A stretch of DNA of 64,000 bases, taken from assembly GCF_000374005.1 (NCBI RefSeq), contig NZ_KB893170.1, forward strand, positions 15,243-79,242, written 5' to 3'. The DNA comes from Kiloniella laminariae DSM 19542. GTDB lineage: Bacteria > Pseudomonadota > Alphaproteobacteria > Kiloniellales > Kiloniellaceae. Positions 36,585 to 44,803 of the stretch are shown here, in pieces (within the stretch, counting starts at the first letter, position 1; each line of letters opens with the position of its first letter). A model generated the notes under the pieces. It was not told the DNA's origin and ran no database searches. It was given only the letters and a program-made list of their open reading frames with translations. A program made the translations under genes and the position numbers.

Positions 36585-38360
36585 TTATTCTCCCTTTCGT
36601 TCTCCTGGCAGACGGACATAAAAACAGGCGCCTTCTCCGACAGCGCTTTTTACCCGGATTTCCCCACTGTTTCGCTCCAGAATATCTTTGCAAAGCGGCA
36701 GGCCTAAGCCCGTCCCCGGTTCACCAGAAGTCCCCCTTGTCGAGGTCTTTTCATCCAGTGAAAAAACTTTCCCAATCTGCTCTGGAGTCATACCAACTCC
36801 ATTATCGCAGACAATAATCTCATACATATTGTTACCAGAAGAATCGACAGAAACCTCGATCCGGCCACCTTCATGCGTAAATTTAACCGCATTGGTAAGC
36901 AGGTTGCGTAAGACCGTCAGCACCATATTTCTATCCGCAAAGACTGTGGTGCCCTCGACCTGGTTTTCCAGGTTTATGTTTTTTTCCAGGGCCTGCGGCC
37001 TGACGATATCGATACTTTCCTTGACCAGTTCTTTTAGCGAAACATTTTCCGGATCAGGCGAACTTTCCAGCATTTGCAACCGTGACCAGGCCAACAGGTT
37101 ATTTAACAGGCCATAAACCCGGCTTCCAGCCTCATGCGCATCCGCAGCATAGCTGGTCAATTTCTCCCTGCTCAAATCCCCCGCCTTTTGTGACATCATC
37201 TGGGTCATGCCCAACAGCGCAGTAAAGGGGCTCTTCAAGTCATGTGATATGATGGAAAAGAACCTGTTTCTGATATCAACTTCATAGCTAAGTCTCCGGT
37301 TCAGCTCGGCTTCCTGTTCCGCGAGTTCTGAAAGCTCCGCAGCCTGTCTTGCCATTTTCTGATGTGCAACCTTGGCTTCTTTGAGCATCTGTTCAAGCCG
37401 GGAATGAAAAATACTCAGTGTCAGAAAGACAATCAGCATCGTGATCGCAATCACAACAACACCAACAAGAGAATTGGCCAGCAATCCCTGGCGGATGGCC
37501 TCAAGAGACTCTGCCTCTTGCTGCTCGACAATGACATGCCACCCAAGCTCTGGAATATAACGAGAGTTGAGCAGCATGATTTCCCCGTCCCGCTCATACT
37601 CGAAAAAACCGGGGTTGGGAGACATTATGTCTTTGGCCAGACCAGAGACCCCCTGGGCCTCGTAGATATTGTCTTCTGTAACAAAAGCTCCGCGAGAGCG
37701 CACAGAAATCGTACCTGTTTCATCAACAAAGTAGACACTTCTTCCGTATATTTCTTCGTAACGCCCCACGATCTCGGCAACGGTATCAAGTTCCAGCCCA
37801 ACCCCGACTGCAGCAAGAAACTCACCCTTCGCATTCAGAATCTTGTGATTGATAAAGATAGTAGCCGTATTGCCCTGTTCTTCATTCAGGTCAACGTTCA
37901 GCTCGTAAATCTCCTTCATTTCACGAACCCGAAAAAACCAGTTATCCTTTGGGTCCTGTTCTGAAACAGACTGGCTCAAGCCGGAAAAATGATAATAATT
38001 CCGGGTTTTCTCTGACACTAGAAAACTGGTGAACAACCCATATTCCCGTTGAATTTCTCCAAGGTACTGAGAAATTTTTTCAACATTCTGTTCTCCCTCT
38101 GTCAGCCAGTCCTGGACAAAAACATCATTGGCCATCAGGGAAGCAACAAAAACCGGCTGCAGGAGATCGCGCTGGATTTCTGAATAGATATTGTCACTGG
38201 TCAGCGGCAGCTCGTTCTGGATCAGAGCATCACGCAGTGTCTTCTTCGAAACCTGATAGTTCAGAATATTCGTGATCAGAAATCCGGCCATCAGAATCAG
38301 GCCGATAATCAGAATAAGAGGTCCGCGCACCGAATAAGGGTTTTTCCACCAGGATATCAT
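36585..38360 (-). CDS. Orphan sensor histidine kinase with periplasmic CACHE-like domain
   Basis: A 591-residue membrane-bound sensor kinase. A helix at about 13-32 and another at 298-318 flank a periplasmic sensor of about 260 residues, resembling dCACHE (YFVDETGTISVRSRG, GWHVIVEQQEAES). No HAMP domain is evident; a coiled coil (about 330-365) leads into the phosphoacceptor ISHDLKSPFTALLG. The ATPase has the N box (LTNAVKFTHEGG), G1 (DNGVGMTPEQ) and G2 (GEPGTGLGLPLC). No response regulator is adjacent, so its partner is elsewhere. Confidence 0.9.
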   Translation of the reverse strand: MISWWKNPYSVRGPLILIIGLILMAGFLITNILNYQVSKKTLRDALIQNELPLTSDNIYSEIQRDLLQPVFVASLMANDVFVQDWLTEGEQNVEKISQYLGEIQREYGLFTSFLVSEKTRNYYHFSGLSQSVSEQDPKDNWFFRVREMKEIYELNVDLNEEQGNTATIFINHKILNAKGEFLAAVGVGLELDTVAEIVGRYEEIYGRSVYFVDETGTISVRSRGAFVTEDNIYEAQGVSGLAKDIMSPNPGFFEYERDGEIMLLNSRYIPELGWHVIVEQQEAESLEAIRQGLLANSLVGVVVIAITMLIVFLTLSIFHSRLEQMLKEAKVAHQKMARQAAELSELAEQEAELNRRLSYEVDIRNRFFSIISHDLKSPFTALLGMTQMMSQKAGDLSREKLTSYAADAHEAGSRVYGLLNNLLAWSRLQMLESSPDPENVSLKELVKESIDIVRPQALEKNINLENQVEGTTVFADRNMVLTVLRNLLTNAVKFTHEGGRIEVSVDSSGNNMYEIIVCDNGVGMTPEQIGKVFSLDEKTSTRGTSGEPGTGLGLPLCKDILERNSGEIRVKSAVGEGACFYVRLPGERKGE

Positions 38361-38630
38361 CTACTACGCGCCTTATTCCCGCTATCTGCCTGCTATGTGA
38401 CAATGTTTTCTATCGCCATAACACTATGAGGACAAGCCCTCAGGGGGAATAGTGCACCTATAGACGTAACTTCACTTTAACTCTCTATTCTGACAGCACT
38501 CAATATCGGCCTGAGCAGTAAGGGCTAAGCTCTCTGTCATACCAGATACTATAGCAAACTCATTCGGATTAGTTCTGCCGATCAATCCAGATGATCAACT
38601 GGCTCACAGCCTCTTCTAATGCGTTCTCTT

Positions 38631-39542
38631 TCACCTGGTCATTTCTTTTCTCTCTTGTACCTGAGCAATGACTGTCACAGCGATCCCCAGGGCAATCACC
38701 CCCGCCCCAAACCAGGTCATCGCACTATAGACCTCGCCCAGCAGGGCCGTCGCAACCAGCAGCCCGACAGCTGCAGCGACATAGCCGATCTGACTTAACA
38801 ACACAGGCCCCCCCTGCTGCTGAAGCCTGAAGAATACTGGAAAGGTCAAGCCAGCCACAACCCCTTGCGCCACGGCGGTCCAGGGAACCAGGCTCAATTG
38901 AGCCAGAGGGATCGTCCCTTCACTCACCAGCAGAAGCAGCAGATAAACCACAAGGGCAAAGCCGTGGCTCCAGAAGGCCAACCCATCCGGCTGTGCCTGA
39001 TCCGGCCAGTCCATTGTCCTGTATATATTGCCACAGGCCAAGGTCGCGGGGACCAGCAATGCAGCAATAATCCAGATCAGCTCAGGGGCTTCAGGCGCAG
39101 CCCCCCGGGTAATGCTGACAAGCATCGCACCAACCAGTCCCAGTCCGATACCCGCAAGCCCGAGACGTCCCGGAGTTTTAAGCCGAAACAGCACAGCCAG
39201 TGTCAGGGTAAAAACAGGCGAGAGGGCGAACATCAACCCGGCATAACCTGAGCCAACATGGGGAATAACACTGAACAAAAGCACATTCGGAAAAACAAAC
39301 GAAATCAGCGCAGACACAATGACATAGCGCAGCATCTGCCCTTTCGGCAACGTCAGCCGACGGCGCAACAGCTGAACGGGCAACAGCATTGCACTGGCCC
39401 CCAGCGAGACAATCAGCGCCCAGATCATCGGTGAAACTCCGGCTTCACCCGCAATCTTGCCCAGGGGGAAGTTAAAACCGATCAGCGTCCCCGTCACCAG
39501 CAGAAGAGAAACCGGACTGCCGAAAAGCCTCGGCCCTTTCAT
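38631..39542 (-). CDS. DMT-superfamily (EamA) transporter
   Basis: A 303-residue inner-membrane protein with ten hydrophobic segments arranged as two EamA repeats. It probably exports a small metabolite; no substrate is indicated. GGGGAAGG lies just upstream of ATG 39542 (MKGPRLFGSP), which is chosen over ATG 39599. It is transcribed leftward, downstream of the nitroreductase gene. Confidence 0.88.
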   Translation of the reverse strand: MKGPRLFGSPVSLLLVTGTLIGFNFPLGKIAGEAGVSPMIWALIVSLGASAMLLPVQLLRRRLTLPKGQMLRYVIVSALISFVFPNVLLFSVIPHVGSGYAGLMFALSPVFTLTLAVLFRLKTPGRLGLAGIGLGLVGAMLVSITRGAAPEAPELIWIIAALLVPATLACGNIYRTMDWPDQAQPDGLAFWSHGFALVVYLLLLLVSEGTIPLAQLSLVPWTAVAQGVVAGLTFPVFFRLQQQGGPVLLSQIGYVAAAVGLLVATALLGEVYSAMTWFGAGVIALGIAVTVIAQVQERKEMTR

Positions 39543-39705
39543 CGCACCTTCCCCATAACTCCCGCCATCAACAGAATTTTCAGAAGAAACCGGCATCATG
39601 CTTCACTTTCCTGAATTCTAACCAGACAAGACTGCCCGGTGTTTTTACAAATCGCCTTCCATAAGCTCCCGGCCCATTAAACTCCCGGCGGAAACCCATA
39701 TGAGA

Positions 39706-40344
39706 TTATCTCAGTGCCTCTGTGGGGAATAACCCCGAAAAAGCAATCTCTTGCAACCCATATCTCTGGCTTGGTTCCTCCCGCTCCTGCAATTCTTGGG
39801 GCAAGACAGCAGGATCAGCCCGCTTGCCAAGCGCCACAGCAATTTCGACCTGGTACTGCTTTGGAACCTGAAGTTTTTCAGCAATCTGGTCATGAAAGAT
39901 CCCGGCCATGGCATGAGCCTGGTACCCCAGCGCCGTCGCCTGCAGTGCCATCTGCGCCCAGGCCGCCCCGGTATCAAACGAGTGATACCCCGAAGGTTTG
40001 GCAGGATGGGTTTCATCGCCCGGCATCATTTTATCAGACAGAACAATCACCAGGGCAGAAGCCTGGGCTGCCCAGCCAGCATTAAAAGGATCAAGCAAAG
40101 ATAGATAATCATCCCAGTGCCTGTCTCCCCGAAAAGCATAAAGAAAGCGCCAGGGCTGGATGTTGTAACACGAAGGCGCCCAGCGCGCAGCCTCAAGCAT
40201 TGTCATCAAGTCTGTTTCCGACAGCTGAAAAACGCCATCATAGGCTCTTGGTGACCAGCGTTCGATAAAGAGAGGTTCCACTGGAAAATCAGGGATTCTC
40301 GAATTTTTCCTGACATCATCGACATCATTCGCATCAAAAGGCAT
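39706..40344 (-). CDS. Nitroreductase family protein
   Basis: A 212-residue FMN-dependent nitroreductase-like oxidoreductase. The FMN-binding region RWSPRAYDG, AARWAPSCYNIQPWRF and AMAGIFHDQ are recognisable. The enzyme would use NAD(P)H on nitro compounds or quinones. It is divergent from a MarR-type regulator, with an inverted repeat in the gap, suggesting that the regulator controls it. Confidence 0.9.
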   Translation of the reverse strand: MPFDANDVDDVRKNSRIPDFPVEPLFIERWSPRAYDGVFQLSETDLMTMLEAARWAPSCYNIQPWRFLYAFRGDRHWDDYLSLLDPFNAGWAAQASALVIVLSDKMMPGDETHPAKPSGYHSFDTGAAWAQMALQATALGYQAHAMAGIFHDQIAEKLQVPKQYQVEIAVALGKRADPAVLPQELQEREEPSQRYGLQEIAFSGLFPTEALR

Positions 40345-40410
40345 GTCCCTATCCTTTACATCAAAGAGATTTCATTTTAATTTGACATCATGTATTTCGA
40401 CAATAATTAT

Positions 40411-40437
40411 TTCGATATCAAATTACTTTATATCGAA
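40411..40437. promoter_or_regulatory. Candidate MarR operator
   Basis: TTCGATAT and ATATCGAA are 8-base inverted repeats separated by 11 bases, within the AT-rich gap between the nitroreductase and MarR genes. Another TTCGA half-site lies at 40395. This is a plausible binding site for the divergent MarR protein. Confidence 0.5.
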
Positions 40438-40457
40438 CAATTAAGGTGCCAAGTGCC

Positions 40458-40988
40458 ATGAGTCAAGATCCCTTGAAGAAAAAATCACGCCCGTCATCTG
40501 CCTCCGCAAATGCCGAAGGCGGCCCGATGGACTCGATTTTGGCGCAGTGGCGACGGGAAAGACCGGATATTGACCCCTCGCCCATGGCGGTTTGCGGCGA
40601 GATTTGGCGTGCCGGAGAAAGACTGCGCCAGGAGGTTCTGGCCAATTTGGTTCAGTACAGTCTGGATTTTGCCGGTTTTGACGTCTTGCTCACCCTGCGT
40701 CGTCAGGGCAAGGGCGAAACGCTCTCTCCCTCGGCATTGGCCAAGGATATGATGCTCTCTACATCAGCCATGACCAATCGACTCGACCGTCTGGAAAAGC
40801 GGGGACTTGTCCTCCGTGCCAGTGATCCCCTGGATCGGCGCGGCCTTAAAATAGCCCTGACCGAGGAAGGCTTTTCCCTGGCCAATGAAATCGTCGGCTC
40901 TCACGTCCGGACAGAAGAAAACATGATTTCAGCACTGACAGAGATCGAGCGCGATCAGCTGCGAAGCCTGTTGGCCAAGATTCGATAG
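40458..40988 (+). CDS. MarR family regulator
   Basis: A 176-residue winged-helix regulator of the MarR family. The recognition part reads LSPSALAKDMMLSTSAMTNRLDRLEKRGLVLR, followed by the wing DPLDRRGLKIALTEEG. An N-terminal extension of about 20 residues (KKKSRPSSASANAEG) is basic and disordered. ATG 40458 is preferred over GTG 40446. It is divergent from the nitroreductase gene and is likely its repressor, as well as its own. Confidence 0.9.
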   Translation: MSQDPLKKKSRPSSASANAEGGPMDSILAQWRRERPDIDPSPMAVCGEIWRAGERLRQEVLANLVQYSLDFAGFDVLLTLRRQGKGETLSPSALAKDMMLSTSAMTNRLDRLEKRGLVLRASDPLDRRGLKIALTEEGFSLANEIVGSHVRTEENMISALTEIERDQLRSLLAKIR

Positions 40989-41009
40989 CCGGGGATCCGA
41001 TAGCCCCGG
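40989..41009. terminator. Hairpin after the MarR gene
   Basis: CCGGGG and CCCCGG form a 6-base stem with a 9-base loop directly after the MarR stop. The hexamer CCGATA recurs three times around it (ATCCGATA units), so the segment is also a short direct repeat. No U-tract is visible. It lies between convergent genes. Confidence 0.4.
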
Positions 41010-41045
41010 ATCCGATAACATTGGATCAGAAAGATAAGGATACCC

Positions 41046-41945
41046 TTACTGGGTCAAGACCTGGGACGGCAGGTAGAAATACTTTTTGTAGGTCGGGTCA
41101 ATCCTGTCCAAATCAGGGTTCTCGACCGAAAGTATTCGGCGCGAAGACAGGTTGATCCTGTCAATACTGGCCTGATATTCTGCTTGCCAGAGTTTGAGCA
41201 GCGCCCCGTCTTCATAGGCGGCAATCAGCCCGGTCATAACCCTCTGCGCCTGAGCCTCGTTGCCTTTTGCGGTATAGAAGAACTTGGGAAAGGGATAATA
41301 GAGGATCAGCTGCGTATCGTAGGACAGGTTCTCAACCTCACGGTTGGCCTCCCACTCCTGTAAAAACTCGTTGATCCCTCTGGGAAAAAGATCCACCCGG
41401 TTATTGGCGACCATCTGAAACATACCGTGATAATCACTGGCTTCTGTCACCCTGAAACCAGCCTGCTTCAGGATTTTGGTATCTCCCCAGCCAATTCCCT
41501 GAACTACCGTGAATTTCTGTAACTGCTCCAGCGAGCTAACCAGACGCAACCTCTCTCGGGTCTGTTCGGATGCAAAAAACACCCGATAACCAAGAATGCC
41601 CAGATCTATCGGAAAAGGCACCGCCACCATCTCCTGGGTACGTTCAAGCGTGACCGCATTGGCAACAAAGAAATTCGGGTAGTATCCCTTTTCAACCTCA
41701 ATCATCGCCCGCTTGGTGTTTGCACCCATTTTTGAGCGTTCAAGCCGATAGGGACCAAATTCCTCAACGGTTTTTTCAAGCGCCAGTTCCAGCAACTGAT
41801 GCTGATATTCATAGCGGCGATCCTGATGAGTTTCCGGGCCCCGTGACGTAAAAACCGTCGGCTCAGCAGACTGCACCTCAAGGCTCAGAAAAAGAAAGGG
41901 TACAAAAAACAACCCGCGAAAAATCATCCGACCAAACAGCATCAC
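41046..41945 (-). CDS. Orphan periplasmic solute-binding-like protein
   Basis: A 299-residue secreted protein with a signal peptide (residues 1-27, ending VQSAEP). The body looks like a bacterial extracellular solute-binding protein family 3 (amino-acid type) fold: ELALEKTVEEFGPY, VPFPIDLGILGYRVFFAS, VVQGIGWGDTKIL and MVANNRVDLFPRGINEF. No permease or ATPase gene is adjacent, so it may serve as a sensor or as a lone receptor. The ligand is unknown. Confidence 0.75.
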   Translation of the reverse strand: MMLFGRMIFRGLFFVPFLFLSLEVQSAEPTVFTSRGPETHQDRRYEYQHQLLELALEKTVEEFGPYRLERSKMGANTKRAMIEVEKGYYPNFFVANAVTLERTQEMVAVPFPIDLGILGYRVFFASEQTRERLRLVSSLEQLQKFTVVQGIGWGDTKILKQAGFRVTEASDYHGMFQMVANNRVDLFPRGINEFLQEWEANREVENLSYDTQLILYYPFPKFFYTAKGNEAQAQRVMTGLIAAYEDGALLKLWQAEYQASIDRINLSSRRILSVENPDLDRIDPTYKKYFYLPSQVLTQ

Positions 41946-42165
41946 ACACCACTGGCGATCTCATCGCCCAAAATCCGTCCGAACCCGCTGAACAGTCTAT
42001 GTATCATGAAGGAACCATCACAACTGTCCAACTCCGGACAGGATGCCCGAGATAGATTAAGCAAAAGAAAAAATCATCCCGGCAAGGCAAGCAGACAAAG
42101 CCGGTCTCGCTTCTTCGGTATTTATAAATCTTGTTTGGCGGATTCCCTCAGCTGTTTTGAGGTCG

Positions 42166-42384
42166 CTATTTCCCGGCTTCTACCATTTCCCTGATTTTAA
42201 GCGCCTTTTCAAAATGATCCAGCTTGTGGGTCATGATCCACCAGTCAGCTGCTTCCATCAAAAGCTCTGGATCATCATTTTTGTTGGCGAAAAACGCATA
42301 GAAGGAAAGCCCGACCGACGGCCCTTTTTTTTCGATCTTGCTGTTACAGATCTCAACGATTTTTTGCCGCAAAGACGCTCTCAT
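42166..42384 (-). CDS. Small hypothetical protein
   Basis: A 72-residue protein starting MRASLRQKIVEICNSK at 42384, with GGAGGG AAT directly before the ATG, which is a strong ribosome-binding site. It is helical and soluble, with DDPELLMEAADWWIMTHKLDHFEKALKIREMV. I do not recognise it. The frame runs further upstream to 42498 but the ribosome-binding site decides the start. Confidence 0.55.
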   Translation of the reverse strand: MRASLRQKIVEICNSKIEKKGPSVGLSFYAFFANKNDDPELLMEAADWWIMTHKLDHFEKALKIREMVEAGK

Positions 42385-42540
42385 ATTCCCTCCAGAAGTC
42401 AATTCCCGAAACAGGCCTGGATCTGTTTTGACCTGAATCAGTTCTGGACAAAAGCACTTCTCTGCCCTTCTTTCAAGCAAACAAGGGAGAGAAGACATCT
42501 GCCTTCTCCCCCTTCATGACCAGACAGAAATCAATCCTTC

Positions 42541-43809
42541 TCAGTTTGCCGGAACACTTTGCTGTAATTTCAGAAGCGATTTGGGTTGTGGTTTTGGGTC
42601 AACCGGCACCGCCCTGATTTTATCAATCTGGACTTTCCCTGGGGCCTGTTTCAGGGTCGTTGGAGTATTGAATTTGGGTTTCGGTTGACATTTCCAGCTG
42701 TAGAAACTCTCGTCAGAACTGCTGCTTGCCGGTTCCAGAACTTCCACAGTCCACGAACCGTGCTTCTTGTCGCTCGGTGTATTCTGGAAGCCCTTGATAT
42801 CACCGCCCTGCTGGGGGCTGTTGATGGCAAGCTTGTTAATATTTCCGCCTGACGGCGCGACAATATGCCGGATAAAATCAATCGTTTTCAGACCGTCATT
42901 ATTGAAGCTGATAGTATTGACCGGTCCTTTGGCTCCCACTTCATTGACCATCCGGTATTTGACTGTACCTTTGCCCTGGGCCTTGAAGGTCAAACGAAAG
43001 CCAAGATCGGCCGGGCACTGACCGATATAATCCTTGATATGAGGGGAAACTTTCGCTTCAGTAAGAGCAAATTTCGCAGCGAGATTATTGTTCGAAACCT
43101 GCGCCGGTGAGGATTTGACCAGATCCGGATCGCCCTTGAACTTGATACCGATCGGGATCATTGCCGTCATGTAACCGCCCTTGCTCACAGCTCCCTTGTT
43201 ACAAAAACCCGCCAATGTCACCGGGCGCATGACGCTGATAAACTGATCCTGCTTCAGGAACTCCAGCTCACTCCCACCTCCGTTTACATGTGCCTCCAGT
43301 TTTTTATTGAACTCTTCAACCGGATCAACACGCACAGATGGATGCCCATTTTTGATATTGGCAAGCGGCACTTCAAAAGGTTCGGCATTCCCGCCTTCAG
43401 CAATCCAGCCGCCCAACAACCCCGTCCAGACCTTGAAGGTCGGATGATAGCTATCCTGATAGAGCGCATTGACAGGAACGATATTATCGCCCTGTCGATG
43501 GGCCAGACCGAAATACATCGTCCCCTTGTCAAAATCGACTTTCTTGTCTTTCTTGCATTGGACAAAACCTTTCAGCGGAACATTCATCACACTGTTGACG
43601 GGCTGAACATCCATCTTGCTGACCAGTTTTGATCCGGATTTGTTTTCCAGCTCAATCATGTTGAGGTTGATCCCTTCCATCGACAGGGTCACATCTTCAA
43701 CATAATCGGAATTGCTCCGTGGGGAATTGGCCTGTGCAACAGGATTCAGGGCCGCCACGGCCAGCGCCAGCGCAGTTGTTGCCAGCAGGAGGTTATGCGT
43801 CCGTCTCAT
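42541..43809 (-). CDS. Unrecognised secreted protein
   Basis: A 422-residue protein with a clear signal peptide (MRRTHNLLLATTALALAVAALNP cut into parts: basic start, hydrophobic core 8-22, AQANS cleavage). The mature part is rich in beta strands and Gly/Asn/Lys and contains four cysteines (FVQCKK, AGFCNKG, IGQCPAD, SWKCQPK) that could form two disulfides. The C-terminus is Pro/Lys-rich. I do not recognise the family; it is likely periplasmic or exported. It lies between a small orphan gene and the B12 operon terminator. Confidence 0.6.
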   Translation of the reverse strand: MRRTHNLLLATTALALAVAALNPVAQANSPRSNSDYVEDVTLSMEGINLNMIELENKSGSKLVSKMDVQPVNSVMNVPLKGFVQCKKDKKVDFDKGTMYFGLAHRQGDNIVPVNALYQDSYHPTFKVWTGLLGGWIAEGGNAEPFEVPLANIKNGHPSVRVDPVEEFNKKLEAHVNGGGSELEFLKQDQFISVMRPVTLAGFCNKGAVSKGGYMTAMIPIGIKFKGDPDLVKSSPAQVSNNNLAAKFALTEAKVSPHIKDYIGQCPADLGFRLTFKAQGKGTVKYRMVNEVGAKGPVNTISFNNDGLKTIDFIRHIVAPSGGNINKLAINSPQQGGDIKGFQNTPSDKKHGSWTVEVLEPASSSSDESFYSWKCQPKPKFNTPTTLKQAPGKVQIDKIRAVPVDPKPQPKSLLKLQQSVPAN

Positions 43810-43933
43810 TTTTATCTCCTCAAGTTAGGTTCGACCTGCAGCAACTGCTGCTCTTGAGGAATAAGCCGAAATCAGGTCAGAGAAGGTTCAAAAAATAATT
43901 TTCATTACTATATATCAACAACTTACTTCAAAC

Positions 43934-43957
43934 AAAAAGAGGCCCGAAGGCCCCTTT
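43934..43957 (-). terminator. Terminator of the cbiX-cobM operon
   Basis: On the minus strand the stem is AAAGGGGCC / GGCCTCTTT with one mismatch and a stable TTCG loop, followed by TTTTTG. It lies 28 bases after the cobM stop. This is a textbook intrinsic terminator for the leftward cob operon. Confidence 0.9.
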
Positions 43958-43984
43958 GATATCAAGCGGTTCTCCTCAGTTCTG

Positions 43985-44803
43985 TCAGTCCAGCCCGCCC
44001 GGCAGGTTGGCTTCCAGTTCGACGGCACGGGCTTTTTTCTTGTCCTTGCCGAGGCGCAGCACATGGACAAAATCCGGATCATAGAGCTTGCTGTCGATAA
44101 AGTCCTTATCTTCGGACAGCACATGACCAACCAGGATCAGCGCCGTGCGGGTGATCTTGGCTTCCCGCGCCTTTTCCCTCAGGTCTTTCAGGGTGCAACG
44201 GATGATCAGCTCATCCGGCCAGGTCACGCGATAAGCGATCACTGCCGGACAGTCTTCGCCGTAATGCGGGATCAGGGTTTCCTGTACATGCTTAAGGTTC
44301 CGCACCGACAGGTGAATAGCCAGGGTCGCGCCTGACTTGCCAAAGGTATCCAGGTCTTCCCTGTTCGGCATGGCCGAAGATTTCATCGCCGTACGGGTCA
44401 GAATGATTGACTGGCTGACTTCCGGCAGTGTCAGTTCTTTCTGGATCACGGCAGAAGCTGCTGCATAGGCAGAAACCCCCGGCACAACTTCGTAATCTAT
44501 ACCCTTCTGATCCAGGCGGCGCATCTGCTCGGCGACCGACCCATAAAGGCAAGGGTCACCGGAATGGACCCGAGCTACATCCTTGCCGCCTTTATGGGCT
44601 TCAACCATATCGGCGATGATCTCGTCGAGGTTCATCGGCGCGGTGTCTTTGATCAGGGCACCTTCAGGAGCAAAATCAATCACCCCCTGCGGCACCAGAG
44701 ATCCGGCATAGAGACAGACAGGACAGCGGGCAATCAGGTCCCGTCCGCGAATGGTAATCAGATCAGGCGCACCCGGACCGGCACCGATAAAATAGACGGT
44801 CAT
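43985..44803 (-). CDS. cobM: Precorrin-4 C11-methyltransferase
   Basis: This 272-residue SAM-dependent methyltransferase adds the methyl group at C11. It has the family start VYFIGAGPGAPDLITIRG, the ARVHSGDPCLYGS motif near residue 79, and the SAM-site loop GVSAYAAASAV. It overlaps cobJ by four bases (ATGA). It is the last gene of the operon. CbiF is the equivalent name in the cobalt-early pathway. Confidence 0.95.
   Translation of the reverse strand: MTVYFIGAGPGAPDLITIRGRDLIARCPVCLYAGSLVPQGVIDFAPEGALIKDTAPMNLDEIIADMVEAHKGGKDVARVHSGDPCLYGSVAEQMRRLDQKGIDYEVVPGVSAYAAASAVIQKELTLPEVSQSIILTRTAMKSSAMPNREDLDTFGKSGATLAIHLSVRNLKHVQETLIPHYGEDCPAVIAYRVTWPDELIIRCTLKDLREKAREAKITRTALILVGHVLSEDKDFIDSKLYDPDFVHVLRLGKDKKKARAVELEANLPGGLD

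Noticed and set aside
42006-42194. 62-codon plus-strand frame
   Set aside because: Ser/Arg-rich with no conserved pattern, and its end overlaps the better-supported small gene on the other strand.
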